Below are positions 8,769 through 18,598 of a DNA stretch of 64,000 nt, piece after piece. The DNA lies in contig CAUQNX010000002.1 of NCBI GenBank assembly GCA_963519845.1, forward strand, positions 124,001 through 188,000, in the 5' to 3' direction. Under the pieces are notes generated by a model, which worked only from the letters and a program-made list of their open reading frames with translations, made no database searches and had not been told where the DNA came from. The stretch is from Moellerella sp963519845. Lineage in GTDB: Bacteria > Pseudomonadota > Gammaproteobacteria > Enterobacterales > Enterobacteriaceae. Numbering within the stretch: the first letter of the stretch is position 1; every line of letters starts with the position of its first letter. Both the position numbers and the translations under genes were made by a program.

Positions 8769-9635
8769 ATTTTTAACTCTAATATATTGATGAGCATTGT
8801 CTCTAACTGGAATTTTAAATAACATAGATAATATTTAAATATGGCAAATTTTGAATTAATATTTTTATATTTCCATGGACAAATATAAATAATTTCATAT
8901 GTGATTGACAATTACTCCAATATTGTAAATAAATAATCCCTATAATAGAGGGATTATCATCTAGAACTAAAAACTCTAGATTTAATAATTACAACTTTAA
9001 ATTCATTAACACATTAATATTTGATTATTTATTGTATTTTTGCTGGCTATTAAAAAGGAATAAGACTCTGGAGTATCATTTTTCATTCGATAAATCTAAG
9101 TGCATGTACTTATCGGGTGGTTTTTATCTTTTAATCAATTATCAGTAAGCCAATATTTATTGTTATTTCTTGTCATCTGTTTTTTATATCTCGCCTTATG
9201 TGATATTATTGACTTACTTACCCGAAAATATATCAAAACCAACTAAAATGACTTCTCCAGCATTATTTATCATTTAAATCTATTTGCTAATTTTGTTAGA
9301 TCAAATAGAGCCCAGCTGAATTTTTTGCGAGCTAAAATTACAGATATAAAAATAACTGCATGAAAAATAAAATTAAACTCTCAAAAACTATGGCATAAAT
9401 AAATCCAGATAAAGTTTTTCTTCCTAACTTTAGTAGGATCTTCTGTCGGAATTTTCTTATAATTAATGTAATATTTTTTTAAATTATAAATAAATACTGC
9501 TATAACTCTTTTTATATTTTAAAATCAAGCCGAGTTCATCGTCAGATTGATTTTTAATATATTGATTTTAAAAATAAAAACGACATAACCGACTATCTAT
9601 TGAGCAGATCCTAGGTTAAAAATACTGGAATTGTA
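8769..9635. other. AT-rich spacer with hairpins upstream of pagP
   Basis: I see no convincing coding frame in these 870 bases. The stretch holds an 8-bp inverted repeat (ATAATCCC/GGGATTAT, 8933-8957), a 7-bp one (ATCTAGA/TCTAGAT, about 8957-8980) and the terminator listed at 9084-9126. The last 500 bases are extremely AT-rich and should hold the pagP promoter. I could not identify a clear PhoP box. Confidence 0.5.
9084..9126 (+). terminator. Orphan intrinsic terminator
   Basis: CATTCGATAA at 9084-9093 pairs with TTATCGGGTG at 9110-9119 over ten base pairs, three of them G-U, and five T residues follow. No coding gene on this strand ends nearby, so it may end an untranslated RNA that begins near 8930-9000. 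Confidence 0.5.
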
Positions 9636-10217
9636 ATGACCTTAAAAAAATTCGCATTTCAGGCTGCCAGTTCAGCCATTTTATTAGGTTTTATGACTTA
9701 CTCTACCGCTGCTGAGATTAAGCCGGTAAAACCTGAGTCGACCAAGTTATGGGATAAATTTACCAATAATGTTAGTAAAACTTGGGATTCTTCTGAGTAT
9801 GAACTTTATTTGCCTGCCTTTACTTGGCATAACCGCTGGACCTACGATAAAAAGAAAACGGACAGATATAACGAAACACCTTGGGGTATTGGTGCGGGTA
9901 AATATCGTTTTGATGAAGATAATGACTGGCATGCACTTTATGCCATGGCGTTTATGGATTCTAACGATAAAGTTGAGCCAATCATTGGCTACGGCTTTCA
10001 AAAAATGTGGATACCTGGAGATAGAGATGGTTTTCGTATGGGTGCGGGCTTTACCTTGAGTGTAACTGCTCGCCATGAGTATAACTATATTCCAATACCT
10101 GTGCCGTTGCCTCTCGCTTCTATTGAGTATAAGCGCCTCTCACTACAGGCAACCTATATACCCGGCACCTACAATAATGGCAATGTGCTATTTGCATGGC
10201 TGCGCTGGCAATGGTGA
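9636..10217 (+). CDS. pagP: PagP, lipid A palmitoyltransferase
   Basis: PagP is an outer-membrane eight-stranded barrel enzyme that moves palmitate from phospholipid to lipid A, giving resistance to antimicrobial peptides. The precursor has 193 residues (186 in E. coli) with a signal peptide of about 26 residues. Active-site residues are visible: His65 in FTWHNRW and Asp108-Ser109 in AFMDSND. Other conserved family strings are KKTDRYNETPWG, YNYIPIPVPLPLAS and TYIPGTYNNGNV. It is PhoPQ-regulated in other enterics. The RBS is weak (GGA eight bases before the ATG). It is monocistronic and shares a bidirectional terminator with the convergent permease gene. Confidence 0.95.
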   Translation: MTLKKFAFQAASSAILLGFMTYSTAAEIKPVKPESTKLWDKFTNNVSKTWDSSEYELYLPAFTWHNRWTYDKKKTDRYNETPWGIGAGKYRFDEDNDWHALYAMAFMDSNDKVEPIIGYGFQKMWIPGDRDGFRMGAGFTLSVTARHEYNYIPIPVPLPLASIEYKRLSLQATYIPGTYNNGNVLFAWLRWQW

Positions 10218-10267
10218 TCACCGCCTAAGAGGAAATAAAGTGATAGGCCTTTATTTGAATATAAAAA

Positions 10268-10302
10268 AACAGCGAATGGATAACCAATTCGCTGTTTTTT
10301 CT
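10268..10302. terminator. Bidirectional terminator between pagP and the permease gene
   Basis: AACAGCGAAT at 10268-10277 pairs perfectly with ATTCGCTGTT at 10287-10296. A-rich sequence on the left and T-rich on the right let it work in both directions between two convergent genes. Confidence 0.85.
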
Positions 10303-10312
10303 ATTTAATCAA

Positions 10313-11680
10313 TTAATGTTTTTTAGCTGACTGCTTTCTGGCATTCGAGTATTGATAGCCCAGCCATAAAAAACCAATCCAGAATGGCATCAAGATCACT
10401 GAAATTCGGATACTCTCCGTCATTAAAATAATCACCAGAATAAAAGCTAAGAATGCGAGGCAGAGATAATTACCGTAGGGATACCATAATGCTCTAAATC
10501 GGGTTGTCACTCCTTCACGATCTTTAGCCGCGCGGAATTTCAAGTTAGAGACACAGATCATAATCCAGTTAATTACCAAGGTCGTTACTACCAGCGACAT
10601 CAGCAGTTCTAGAGCCTTACCTTCCATTAGGTAATTAATAAAAATACCAAATGAGGTGGCAAGTGCCGAGACCAGCAAGGTCATCAAAGGAACACCGCTG
10701 CGCGTCACTTTACGTAAGAATCCCGGTGCATTACCCTGTTGTGCTAAGCCATATAACATACGGCTGGTACTGTAAACACAGCTGTTATATACCGAGAGTG
10801 CCGCAATTAAGATAACCACATTTAGTGAGTTAGAGACCAGCTTGTCACCCAAATCATGGAAAATAAGTACAAAGGGGCTTTCGCCACTGACTACATTAAT
10901 CCAAGGATATAAAGAGAGTAAAACCGCCAAAGAACCAATATAAAAAATCAAAATACGGTAAACGACTTGATTGGTAGCTTTTGGAATACTTCTTTGCGGG
11001 TCTTCCGCTTCTGCTGCGGTGATCCCGACTAACTCAAGCCCGCCGAATGAGAACATAATCACCGCGAGTGCCATAATCAATCCGGAGACACCATTAGGGA
11101 AAAAGCCTCCGTGTTGCCATAAATTCGCCACTGAAGCCTGAGGCCCACCATTACCACTAATGAGTAAATAGGAACCAAAGATGATCATAGCAATAATCGC
11201 CAACACTTTGATAATGGCAAACCAGAACTCAGTTTCACCGTATAAACGGACATTGATTAAGTTAATGGAGTTAACAGCAATAAAAAACACTGCGGCAGAG
11301 ATCCAAGTTGGAAGATCTGGCCACCAATATTTCATATAGATGCCGGCAGCCGTTAATTCAGCCATACCGACAAGAATAAACATGGCCCAATAGTTCCAGC
11401 CTGAGAGAAAACCAGCAAAACCGCTCCAATATTTGTAGGCAAAATGGCTAAAAGATCCCGCAACTGGCTCTTCAACAATCATTTCACCTAATTGGCGCAT
11501 AATTAAAAAAGCAATAAATCCACTGACCGCATATCCTAATAGAACAGATGGCCCTGCCATATTGATCGTTTGGGCAATCCCTAAAAACAAGCCTGTCCCC
11601 ACTGCGCCCCCAAGAGCAATCAGCTGGATATGCCGGTTTTTCAATCCCCTTTTCAGTGTTTGTTCATTCACTTCTGCCAT
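10313..11680 (-). CDS. pheP: Aromatic amino acid permease, PheP/AroP type
   Basis: A 455-residue, 12-helix inner-membrane permease of the amino acid-polyamine-organocation family. The N-terminus LKRGLKNRHIQLIALGGAVG and the motif RQLGEMIVEEPVAGSFSHFA are hallmarks of the AroP/PheP subgroup, which import phenylalanine, tyrosine and tryptophan with protons. Several stretches favour PheP: LVGMAELTAAGIYM, NVRLYGETEFWFA and YPYGNYLC. SGNGGPQAS is more AroP-like, so the exact substrate is uncertain. AAGGG lies nine bases before the ATG. It is transcribed alone, away from the AraC-type gene, and no TyrR box was identified with confidence. Confidence 0.85.
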   Translation of the reverse strand: MAEVNEQTLKRGLKNRHIQLIALGGAVGTGLFLGIAQTINMAGPSVLLGYAVSGFIAFLIMRQLGEMIVEEPVAGSFSHFAYKYWSGFAGFLSGWNYWAMFILVGMAELTAAGIYMKYWWPDLPTWISAAVFFIAVNSINLINVRLYGETEFWFAIIKVLAIIAMIIFGSYLLISGNGGPQASVANLWQHGGFFPNGVSGLIMALAVIMFSFGGLELVGITAAEAEDPQRSIPKATNQVVYRILIFYIGSLAVLLSLYPWINVVSGESPFVLIFHDLGDKLVSNSLNVVILIAALSVYNSCVYSTSRMLYGLAQQGNAPGFLRKVTRSGVPLMTLLVSALATSFGIFINYLMEGKALELLMSLVVTTLVINWIMICVSNLKFRAAKDREGVTTRFRALWYPYGNYLCLAFLAFILVIILMTESIRISVILMPFWIGFLWLGYQYSNARKQSAKKH

Positions 11681-12135
11681 ATAAATGCCCTTGGTCTGTT
11701 CCTATTATTTGGTCAATACTATTCATCTTATTGATAATGTGTAATTTTATTAATCGCATATTAATAGCATTTTTAATCAATTAATCCTAACTAAAAATAC
11801 CGGATAAATGACGAACTGCTATGAAAATTGTAACATTTAAATAATTAAAAAGTGGTTTCTTTCATAAAGAGAGACTGAATTTGAGGTGTAGAATATAAAT
11901 TGCGCAGTAAGAGTCAACAAATTCTCTTAATTCAATAACAAAATAGCATGAAGCGAGGCGACTTTTTTTATAAAAACAACTATTTTGTCCTTATTTTTCA
12001 AAGGCAATAGTCAGAATAAAGATAAAAAAGATCCTATTCCTATTCAGTTTGCTAATTTTACCGCACAACTGGCCTTTGTCATCTACAAAAAAACTTGTGT
12101 ATACTTCAGCTACCTTTAATCAGTATGTAATTAAG
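11681..12135. other. Divergent intergenic region between permease and AraC-type regulator
   Basis: This AT-rich region should hold both promoters. A TTG-initiated frame extends the regulator upstream to 12049, but nothing supports that start. No inverted repeat or other RNA gene stands out. Confidence 0.4.
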
Positions 12136-12519
12136 ATGCCACAATATAACCACTTAGCATTAGTATGCGCATTGAGCAAATGGATAGAGAATCATCTAGG
12201 TCGTGTGATCCACTTGGAAGAGTTGGCGGCTTACTCTGGCTATTCGCTTTGGCATATGCAAAAAATCTTTAAAGAGGTCACAGGGATCTCTTTAGGTAAG
12301 TACATCCGCCAGCGACGCCTTGCTAGTGCGGTTAACCTATTGAAAAATAGCTCTCAATCTATTTTCGATATCGCGTTAGACTTTGGATTTGGCTCGCAAT
12401 CTCACTTTACTTATATGTTTCGTAAAGAGTACGGCATTACCCCTTTTGACTTTAGACAAAGCGAAGATATCTTTTTAGAGGTAAAAGAACCGCTTCACTA
12501 TAGCTACGACTGCGAATAA
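12136..12519 (+). CDS. MarA/SoxS/Rob-type AraC-family transcription regulator
   Basis: A small regulator of 127 residues from this ATG, the size of MarA, consisting almost only of the two helix-turn-helix motifs of the family. The first HTH is LEELAAYSGYSLWHMQKIFK, followed by TGISLGKYIRQRRL; the second is IFDIALDFGFGSQSHFTYMF with the ending FRKEYGITPFDFR. Such stand-alone proteins bind mar/sox/rob boxes and switch on efflux, porin and oxidative-stress genes. No ligand-binding domain is present, so activity is probably set by expression or proteolysis. The exact orthologue (SoxS, RamA or PqrA-like) cannot be decided from sequence alone. The RBS is weak. Confidence 0.85.
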   Translation: MPQYNHLALVCALSKWIENHLGRVIHLEELAAYSGYSLWHMQKIFKEVTGISLGKYIRQRRLASAVNLLKNSSQSIFDIALDFGFGSQSHFTYMFRKEYGITPFDFRQSEDIFLEVKEPLHYSYDCE

Positions 12520-12629
12520 AATAACTTTTATCTAAGCCACTCCTTCATTAGGGTGCCATGATTTACATTTTTAATAATTAGCGTAATGTAATCACGGATA
12601 ATCACCAGATTGACAATTGGGAGGAGTGA

Positions 12630-13439
12630 ATGTCGATTAAATTGGTCGCCATCGATTTAGATGGAACCCTATTAAACAGCCACCATCAGATCACCCCCGC
12701 AGTAAAAAATGCGATTTTGCAAGCCAAAGATAAAGGTGTTCATATTGTTCTCGCTTCCGGTCGCCCCTATTCTGGCATTGCCCCTTATCTTAAACAGCTT
12801 GGGTTAAATAATGCCAATAACTACTGTATCAGCAATAATGGTAGTGTGATCCATCAAGCTGACACGGGTGAGCATCTGGCCGAAGACCTGCTTGATTTTG
12901 AAGATTACCGTTTTTTTGAATCCCTCTCCCGTGAAATTGGCGTACATATGCATGTATTGGCCGATAATATGATTTTTACCGCAAATCGTCATATTCACCA
13001 ATATACGGTACATGATGCCTTCTTGACCAATACGCCGCTCGTATATTGTCCTCGCGATGAAATGGATCCTCAGCTTAACTTTACTAAATTTATGATCATC
13101 GATAATCCAGAAGTGCTATCGGATAGGATCAACTATATCCCAGCAGATACTTTTGATTGTTACTCACTGGTGCGTACTAGCCCTTACTTCCTTGAAATTT
13201 ATAATAAAAGTGTAAATAAAGGCCATGCGCTCAAGATATTGGCAAAAAAACTGGCTTTAACACCCGATAAGATCATGGCGATTGGCGATCAAAATAATGA
13301 TATCCAAATGCTTGAATTTGCACAGATTCCGGTTGCGATGGGTAATGCAGCACCGCATATCCAACAATTAGCAAAATTTGTCACTGCAACCAATGATGAA
13401 GATGGTGTGGCAAGTGCAATCAATCGATTTATTAATTAG
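12630..13439 (+). CDS. yidA: YidA, Cof-type HAD sugar phosphatase
   Basis: A 269-residue cytoplasmic HAD-superfamily phosphatase of the Cof/IIB class, the same length as E. coli YidA, which hydrolyses sugar phosphates such as erythrose 4-phosphate. Motif I with the nucleophile Asp is DLDGTLL near residues 9-15, motif II is LASGRP, and motif IV is MAIGDQNNDIQMLE. The family strings DYRFFESLSREIG and TANRHIHQYTVHDAF support YidA over the other Cof paralogues. A strong GGGAGGAG site precedes the ATG. The gene appears monocistronic, 190 bases ahead of the brnQ promoter region. Confidence 0.92.
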   Translation: MSIKLVAIDLDGTLLNSHHQITPAVKNAILQAKDKGVHIVLASGRPYSGIAPYLKQLGLNNANNYCISNNGSVIHQADTGEHLAEDLLDFEDYRFFESLSREIGVHMHVLADNMIFTANRHIHQYTVHDAFLTNTPLVYCPRDEMDPQLNFTKFMIIDNPEVLSDRINYIPADTFDCYSLVRTSPYFLEIYNKSVNKGHALKILAKKLALTPDKIMAIGDQNNDIQMLEFAQIPVAMGNAAPHIQQLAKFVTATNDEDGVASAINRFIN

Positions 13440-13653
13440 CAAAACTGTATAATCGTTTTCAATGCCTCCAACCAAAAAATAAATATGTTCCTTCTTTAGC
13501 TTAGGGGCATATTTATTGTCGAGCACAGTCACAATAGCAATATATTAATGTGTTACACCTGACATTTTCACCATTTTTGTTATTATCTTCTGCAAGATAT
13601 CACTATGTTCAAATTAATAACAATAACCGCAAATACAACACACAGGTAGTAAC

Positions 13654-14976
13654 ATGTTTTCGACTAAAGATATGATTATTCTTGGGATGATGGTTTTTGC
13701 ACTGTTTCTAGGTGCTGGCAATATCATCTTTCCGCCAATGGCAGGCTATCAGTCTGGCGTTGATTGGTTTAACACCTCTCTGGGTTTTATCATCACCGGT
13801 GTCATTCTCCCCTTTTTGACCTTAATCACTGTTGCGGTGAAAGGCCGAGGCGAGCGTTTATCCGTTGATCTCCCCAAATGGGTAGCGACGATTTTCTGGG
13901 TTGCGCTCTATTTGATTATCGGTTCCACCTTCGCAATGCCGCGTGTCACTAATACCGCATTTGAGATGGGTTTTGTGCCATTAGGTTTAATCGACAAAAA
14001 TACGGTTTCACATTTAACTTTTGCCCTGCTGTTTAATCTCTGCGCTATGTTTTTTATGTTGAAACAAGGCACTATGATCAGCGCAATCGGTAAATTTATG
14101 ACGCCAGCCTTACTGATTTTACTCATTGTCGTGGGTGTTGGCGTTATCACTAATCCCTTATCGCCGATGAATGCCCCTATTAACCAATACACTAATGCTG
14201 CCTTTTTCGCCGGTATTATTGATGGCTATCAGACTATGGATGTGCTCTCAGCTATGGCATTTGGCGGTATTGTCGCCCGTGCTTTAGCCTCTAAAGGGGT
14301 TACACAACCAAGATCTGTCGCTCTGATCACCATCAAAGCGGGTCTGATTTCAGTCAGTTTATTAGCTGCCCTCTATATCTGCCTCTTTTATCTTGGCGCG
14401 ACTAGTGAGCAAGTGGCCAATACCGCGACTAATGGTGGACAAATTTTCTCACGTTATGTGGATACGCTATTTGGATCTATTGGCACATGGCTGATGTGTG
14501 GGATTGTTTTACTGGCAAGTATGACTACTCTCGTTGGTGTGACCAGCGCTTGTGCTGACTACTTTGCGACTTTTAATAAACGATTAGGCTACCGTTTTTG
14601 GGTTATTATCTTTACCCTATTTACCACGCTCGTTTCCACTTTCGGTTTAGATACTCTACTGCGTGTCACTATTCCGGCACTATTAATGATCTATCCAACA
14701 GCTGTTTCATTGGTCTTTTTACAATTTGTACGCCAACGACTCGCAGCTCCACGCTTAACCTATGGCGTGACTATCGCGGTGATTGCTTGTATCAGCGTGT
14801 TTGATTCATTGAATAATATGAAGTGGCTGAATAGCTCAGTACAAAACTGGTTACTTAACAATCTCCCCTTGTTTGAACAAGGTTTGGGGTGGTTGCTACC
14901 GGGCTTAATTGCCTTCTTAGCCTCTTTAATTATGGCTAAAATTGCTCCATCGAAAAGAGTTCAGCTGGCAAAATAG
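13654..14976 (+). CDS. brnQ: BrnQ, branched-chain amino acid:cation symporter
   Basis: A 440-residue inner-membrane carrier with about twelve hydrophobic segments that imports leucine, isoleucine and valine. The LIVCS family start is clear: MIILGMMVFALFLGAGNIIF, then PPMAGYQSG. DGYQTMDVLSAMAFGGIV is another conserved stretch near residues 190-205. E. coli often has proY behind brnQ, but here a terminator follows directly and the next gene is convergent. The 210-base upstream region is AT-rich and holds the promoter; AGGTAG precedes the ATG. Confidence 0.95.
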   Translation: MFSTKDMIILGMMVFALFLGAGNIIFPPMAGYQSGVDWFNTSLGFIITGVILPFLTLITVAVKGRGERLSVDLPKWVATIFWVALYLIIGSTFAMPRVTNTAFEMGFVPLGLIDKNTVSHLTFALLFNLCAMFFMLKQGTMISAIGKFMTPALLILLIVVGVGVITNPLSPMNAPINQYTNAAFFAGIIDGYQTMDVLSAMAFGGIVARALASKGVTQPRSVALITIKAGLISVSLLAALYICLFYLGATSEQVANTATNGGQIFSRYVDTLFGSIGTWLMCGIVLLASMTTLVGVTSACADYFATFNKRLGYRFWVIIFTLFTTLVSTFGLDTLLRVTIPALLMIYPTAVSLVFLQFVRQRLAAPRLTYGVTIAVIACISVFDSLNNMKWLNSSVQNWLLNNLPLFEQGLGWLLPGLIAFLASLIMAKIAPSKRVQLAK

Positions 14977-15013
14977 TGCTGTATTAATAAGCGTTTTTTG
15001 CTCAGCTTAATTT

Positions 15014-15045
15014 GGCCCACTATCATTGGTGGGTCTTTTTATTTT
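15014..15045 (+). terminator. Intrinsic terminator of brnQ
   Basis: GGCCCAC at 15014-15020 pairs with GTGGGTC at 15029-15035, followed by TTTTTATTTTT. It lies 38 bases behind the brnQ stop and touches the end of the convergent yddG gene. Confidence 0.85.
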
Positions 15046-15965
15046 TATTTTTCCAGCGGCTTAGTACGAGTGGCGATCCAGCACACAAAAGAGCCAAGAG
15101 TGACCATTAAAACACCTTGCCAGAAACTAAGAGTGAGCGTGGTGCTGAGTAAATAAGCGGAGAATGCAGTCGAGATCACGGGGGTGAAATAGGACAAGGT
15201 GCCTAAAAAGGTCACATTTCCCCTGATCACCGCCAATGTCCATAACGCATTGGCCGCTCCCGTCGCAGTAGCAGCAAAAATCAATAATAAGAGACTACGA
15301 ACAGAGAAATTCATGCTAGTGGCTGGCTGAAAATAGGTCATTATCCATAAAATCAACGCAGTGAGAATAAAAAATAGCACCATACCATTTTGTCCACCAG
15401 AGATCTGCTTAGTAACATTAGAGTAGAGTGACCAAATAATGGCACCGATAAATGCCAAAAAGTAACTAAGTGGATTAGTTTGAATATTCGACCATAAGGC
15501 CTCTGTCGAGATAGGTTGATCGCCGCTGATCACCCAGACAAGACCAGTAAAAGCCAGCGCTAAACCCGCGATTAAAGTAAGCGTAAATTTACGTCGTGCG
15601 AAGATCACCGCAAAAGCAATGGTAAAACTAGGCCATAAATAGTTAACCATACCCAGTTCTATCGCTTGTTGGCGATTATCCGCTAAACCAAGGGATAAAA
15701 TCAGACAAAGTTCATAACTGACAAACAGTAAACTTCCCCAAAAAAGGTAGCGTTTGGGGAAAAGTGCTAATTTGGGCCTTCCCATAGTGAACAATAGAAT
15801 AAAGGAGCCCATGGTATAGACCAAGGCAGCTCCTGCTACTGGGCCAAAATCTTCACTTACACTGCGAAGTAATCCAACTATGGTACTCCACAACAAAATA
15901 GCCACGACACCATAAGTAGTCGCCGCTTGTTGTCCAAATATTTTCACTGCGCTTTGACTCCTCAT
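15045..15965 (-). CDS. yddG: YddG, aromatic amino acid exporter (DMT family)
   Basis: A 306-residue drug/metabolite transporter with ten predicted helices in two EamA repeats. It matches E. coli YddG at many points: IVLLRSVSE-type start of helix 1 (LWSTIVGLLRSVSE), GSLLFVSYELCLILSLG, ELGMVNYLWPSFTI, NPLSYFLAFIGAIIWSLY, and the ending GNVTFLGTLSYFTPV. YddG exports aromatic amino acids and some toxic compounds across the inner membrane. The gene is monocistronic and convergent with brnQ. It is about 13 residues longer than E. coli at the N-terminus, and a later start is possible. Confidence 0.9.
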   Translation of the reverse strand: MRSQSAVKIFGQQAATTYGVVAILLWSTIVGLLRSVSEDFGPVAGAALVYTMGSFILLFTMGRPKLALFPKRYLFWGSLLFVSYELCLILSLGLADNRQQAIELGMVNYLWPSFTIAFAVIFARRKFTLTLIAGLALAFTGLVWVISGDQPISTEALWSNIQTNPLSYFLAFIGAIIWSLYSNVTKQISGGQNGMVLFFILTALILWIMTYFQPATSMNFSVRSLLLLIFAATATGAANALWTLAVIRGNVTFLGTLSYFTPVISTAFSAYLLSTTLTLSFWQGVLMVTLGSFVCWIATRTKPLEK

Positions 15966-16032
15966 ATTGCCGCTATATCTGCAATACCACTATTTTTCAT
16001 TAGATTAACCGACAATATGTAAACTAACTGTA

Positions 16033-16866
16033 TTAATTTACATATTGATCGACCAGCGCCTGCGCTATCGCTTCTGTTTCGGCATCGGGTAATCCCGAAA
16101 TATTCGCTGGCCTAAAGTGCATCTGGAAGGCACGGATCACTCGCTGAGTCGGTTTATCTAGTTGACCATTTTGTGGAATATCATAACCATAATTAGCTAA
16201 CGCTTGTTGCAGCTGAGCCACAGAGTCTAAAGGCGCATCAGGCAAACGGCCAGCAAGATATTGCTTTACCTTTTTTTCCTCGGGCCAAACCCCGATCCCT
16301 TGCGCCGCTAATTGCTGCCAAGGAAAAAGCTTGCCCGGATCGAGCTTACGCTGAGGCGCAATATCACTATGTCCAAGAATATTTTCTGGCGGAATATTAT
16401 AGCGTTGAATGATATCTTTGCTGAGTTCAGTTAATAATGCGATCTGTTCAGCTTCGAAATTGAGCCAGTGACGGCCTAATAAGCCCGGGTAAAAACCGAA
16501 ATTAACGATTTCAATACCAATGGAAGATTGATTAAGCCCAGTTTGATCTCTCCAGCGACTTTGGCCTGCATGCCAAGCCACTTTTTTCTCATCAACCATC
16601 TGTATCACTGGTAGTTTTTCTGCCTTTCCCATTAAAGCTGTGGTGGGGATCAGATAATGAATACTCACATTACCCGCAGAGAGGACATTAATCGAATCAG
16701 CATCATTCAAAGCGGTATAGTGAAAAATGAGGAATTTAGGTTGATTACTCTCATATCCAGCCACGGGTATTTTAGCTAATGGATAATTTCGCGAATTCTG
16801 GCAACCAATCAATAGAAAGAAGATTAGGAAGAGAATATATTTAATCGCATTTTTGCTGTTCGTCAT
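16033..16866 (-). CDS. amiD: AmiD, N-acetylmuramoyl-L-alanine amidase lipoprotein
   Basis: AmiD is an outer-membrane lipoprotein that cleaves the amide bond between MurNAc and the peptide of murein and anhydro-muropeptides. The precursor of 277 residues has a lipobox LLIGC with Cys22. The amidase_2/PGRP domain spans about 40-180 with zinc ligands His49 (FHYTA), His166 (GHSDIAP) and Asp176 (KLDPG), plus catalytic Glu119 in GIEIVNFG. A C-terminal peptidoglycan-binding domain covers about 205-270. It is monocistronic, with no regulatory motif recognised. Confidence 0.94.
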   Translation of the reverse strand: MTNSKNAIKYILFLIFFLLIGCQNSRNYPLAKIPVAGYESNQPKFLIFHYTALNDADSINVLSAGNVSIHYLIPTTALMGKAEKLPVIQMVDEKKVAWHAGQSRWRDQTGLNQSSIGIEIVNFGFYPGLLGRHWLNFEAEQIALLTELSKDIIQRYNIPPENILGHSDIAPQRKLDPGKLFPWQQLAAQGIGVWPEEKKVKQYLAGRLPDAPLDSVAQLQQALANYGYDIPQNGQLDKPTQRVIRAFQMHFRPANISGLPDAETEAIAQALVDQYVN

Positions 16867-16990
16867 TTATCGCCAAATTGAGTGGTAATCAGTTACAGAA
16901 AGGTAAGTATGAGAGCTATAATTGAGCAGTCTAACGGATCGAGAGGGTTTGAATCAAATTTGATATGAGATTTGCTTCTATCATTAATCC

Positions 16991-17032
16991 TAAAAATAAA
17001 CCTCTCATCATAAAGGATCTGAATAAGAGGTT
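16991..17032 (-). terminator. Intrinsic terminator of the AgcS symporter gene
   Basis: Read on the minus strand, AACCTCT (17032-17026) pairs with AGAGGTT (17005-16999) and is followed by TATTTTTAGG. It lies 25 bases behind the symporter stop. Confidence 0.6.
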
Positions 17033-17056
17033 GGTTAGCTTACTTATATTTCTTGC

Positions 17057-18532
17057 TTAGGCTTTACTATTTGCCTCCCTTTTTATCCATTTTTCTACCG
17101 CTTCCTTCTCCCAAATCCCCTCTTCAATCTGTCGTTTAATATCAGGGTATTTGTTTATATCAAAATAGGGTAATTTTCCGGCATTGCGTTGTTGGCTATA
17201 GTCTTTTGCTAACTGAAAGGCGACACCGGACAGTAATAAAATAGCCACTAAGTTAGTCATTGCCATCAATCCCATCGAGAGATCGGCCAGTTTCCAAATA
17301 AAGGGCATATCGGCCAATGCGCCAAACATCACCATACCTAAAGCCGCTAATCTTAAGATCACTAACCCACCTGTGTGATTATTCTCTAGAAAAATTAGAT
17401 TACTTTCCGCATAAGCGTAGTTTGCAATAATAGATGTGAATGCAAAAAAGAAGATAGCAATGGCAATAAAAGTGGCTCCCCAATCACCCACAGTAGAAGA
17501 TAAGGCTAACTGAGTCAGTTCAATTCCACTGATCTTATCAATGGGATTATCAAGTACACCTGAAGAGATGATAATGATGGCGGTAGCGCTACAAATAACC
17601 ATGGTATCCATAAACACACCCAGCATCTGTACATACCCTTGAGAGACTGGATGAGGAGGATATGGCGACGCCGACGCGGCGGCATTGGGCGCTGACCCCA
17701 TACCTGCTTCATTAGAAAAGAGTCCTCGTTGAATACCTTGTGTCATTGCCTGCGCCACACCATAACCGATAGTGCCTCCTGCGGCCTCTTGTAATCCAAA
17801 AGCATTATTAATGATGAGCATAAAAACATCAGGCAAACGTTCATAATGATGAGCGATAATCCATAATGCTAAAGCTAAATAAACCAGAGCCATAACAGGA
17901 ACAGTCCATTCAGCGACTTTTGCAATAGATTTTAATCCTCCGAAAATAATGATTCCGCTGGTGATCACCAAAAAAATACCAACGTAAAGAGGGTCAAAAT
18001 CAAAAGCAACAGCGGTTGCCTGAGCGATAGAGTTTGCTTGTACTGCATTGAAAACTAGTCCAAAGGCAATAATTAAGAAAATGGAAAATAGTACGCCCAT
18101 CCAGCGCATTTTTAACCCTTTTTCCATATAGTAGGCGGGGCCCCCACGATAGTTGCCTTTATCATCTTTAGTTTTATAAAGTTGTGCGAGCGTGCTCTCA
18201 ATAAATGAAGTTGCCATACCCACCAAAGCCACAATCCACATCCAGAAGATCGCCCCTGGCCCCCCTGCGGTTAAAGCAATTGCAACCCCGGTTAAATTAC
18301 CTGTTCCCACTCTTGCTGCAAGGCTGGTACATAAAGCTTGAAATGAAGAAATGCCTGCATTGTCTCCTTTTTCTATTTGCTTACTATTTTTCAAAACACC
18401 AAACATATGAGAAAAGTGCCGTATTTGAATGAATCCTGTTCTTAATGTGAAATAGATTCCAGCTCCTAATAGTAAATAAATAAGTATTGAGCCCCACAGT
18501 ATATTATTTAAAAAATTAATTAGTTCTATCAA
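17057..18532 (-). CDS. AgcS-family sodium:alanine/glycine symporter
   Basis: A sodium-dependent amino acid symporter of the inner membrane with about eleven helices. Family signatures include ARVGTGNLTGVAIALTAGGP, GGPAYYMEKGLK, AVQANSIAQA, RGLFSNEAGMGSAPNAAA and the ending region QRNAGKLPYFD. Substrates in characterised members are alanine, glycine or glutamine. An ATG at 18598 gives 513 residues but has no ribosome site and adds a polar tail unusual for the family. A TTG at 18532, seven bases behind AAGGGG, gives MIELINFLNN and 491 residues and is preferred. It is isolated on both sides by long spacers. Confidence 0.88.
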   Translation of the reverse strand: MIELINFLNNILWGSILIYLLLGAGIYFTLRTGFIQIRHFSHMFGVLKNSKQIEKGDNAGISSFQALCTSLAARVGTGNLTGVAIALTAGGPGAIFWMWIVALVGMATSFIESTLAQLYKTKDDKGNYRGGPAYYMEKGLKMRWMGVLFSIFLIIAFGLVFNAVQANSIAQATAVAFDFDPLYVGIFLVITSGIIIFGGLKSIAKVAEWTVPVMALVYLALALWIIAHHYERLPDVFMLIINNAFGLQEAAGGTIGYGVAQAMTQGIQRGLFSNEAGMGSAPNAAASASPYPPHPVSQGYVQMLGVFMDTMVICSATAIIIISSGVLDNPIDKISGIELTQLALSSTVGDWGATFIAIAIFFFAFTSIIANYAYAESNLIFLENNHTGGLVILRLAALGMVMFGALADMPFIWKLADLSMGLMAMTNLVAILLLSGVAFQLAKDYSQQRNAGKLPYFDINKYPDIKRQIEEGIWEKEAVEKWIKREANSKA

Positions 18533-18598
18533 AATATAACCCCTTATCTGATTGGATAAAGAATAAACCGAAAGCATGCTACTGTAGCAATTAGCCAT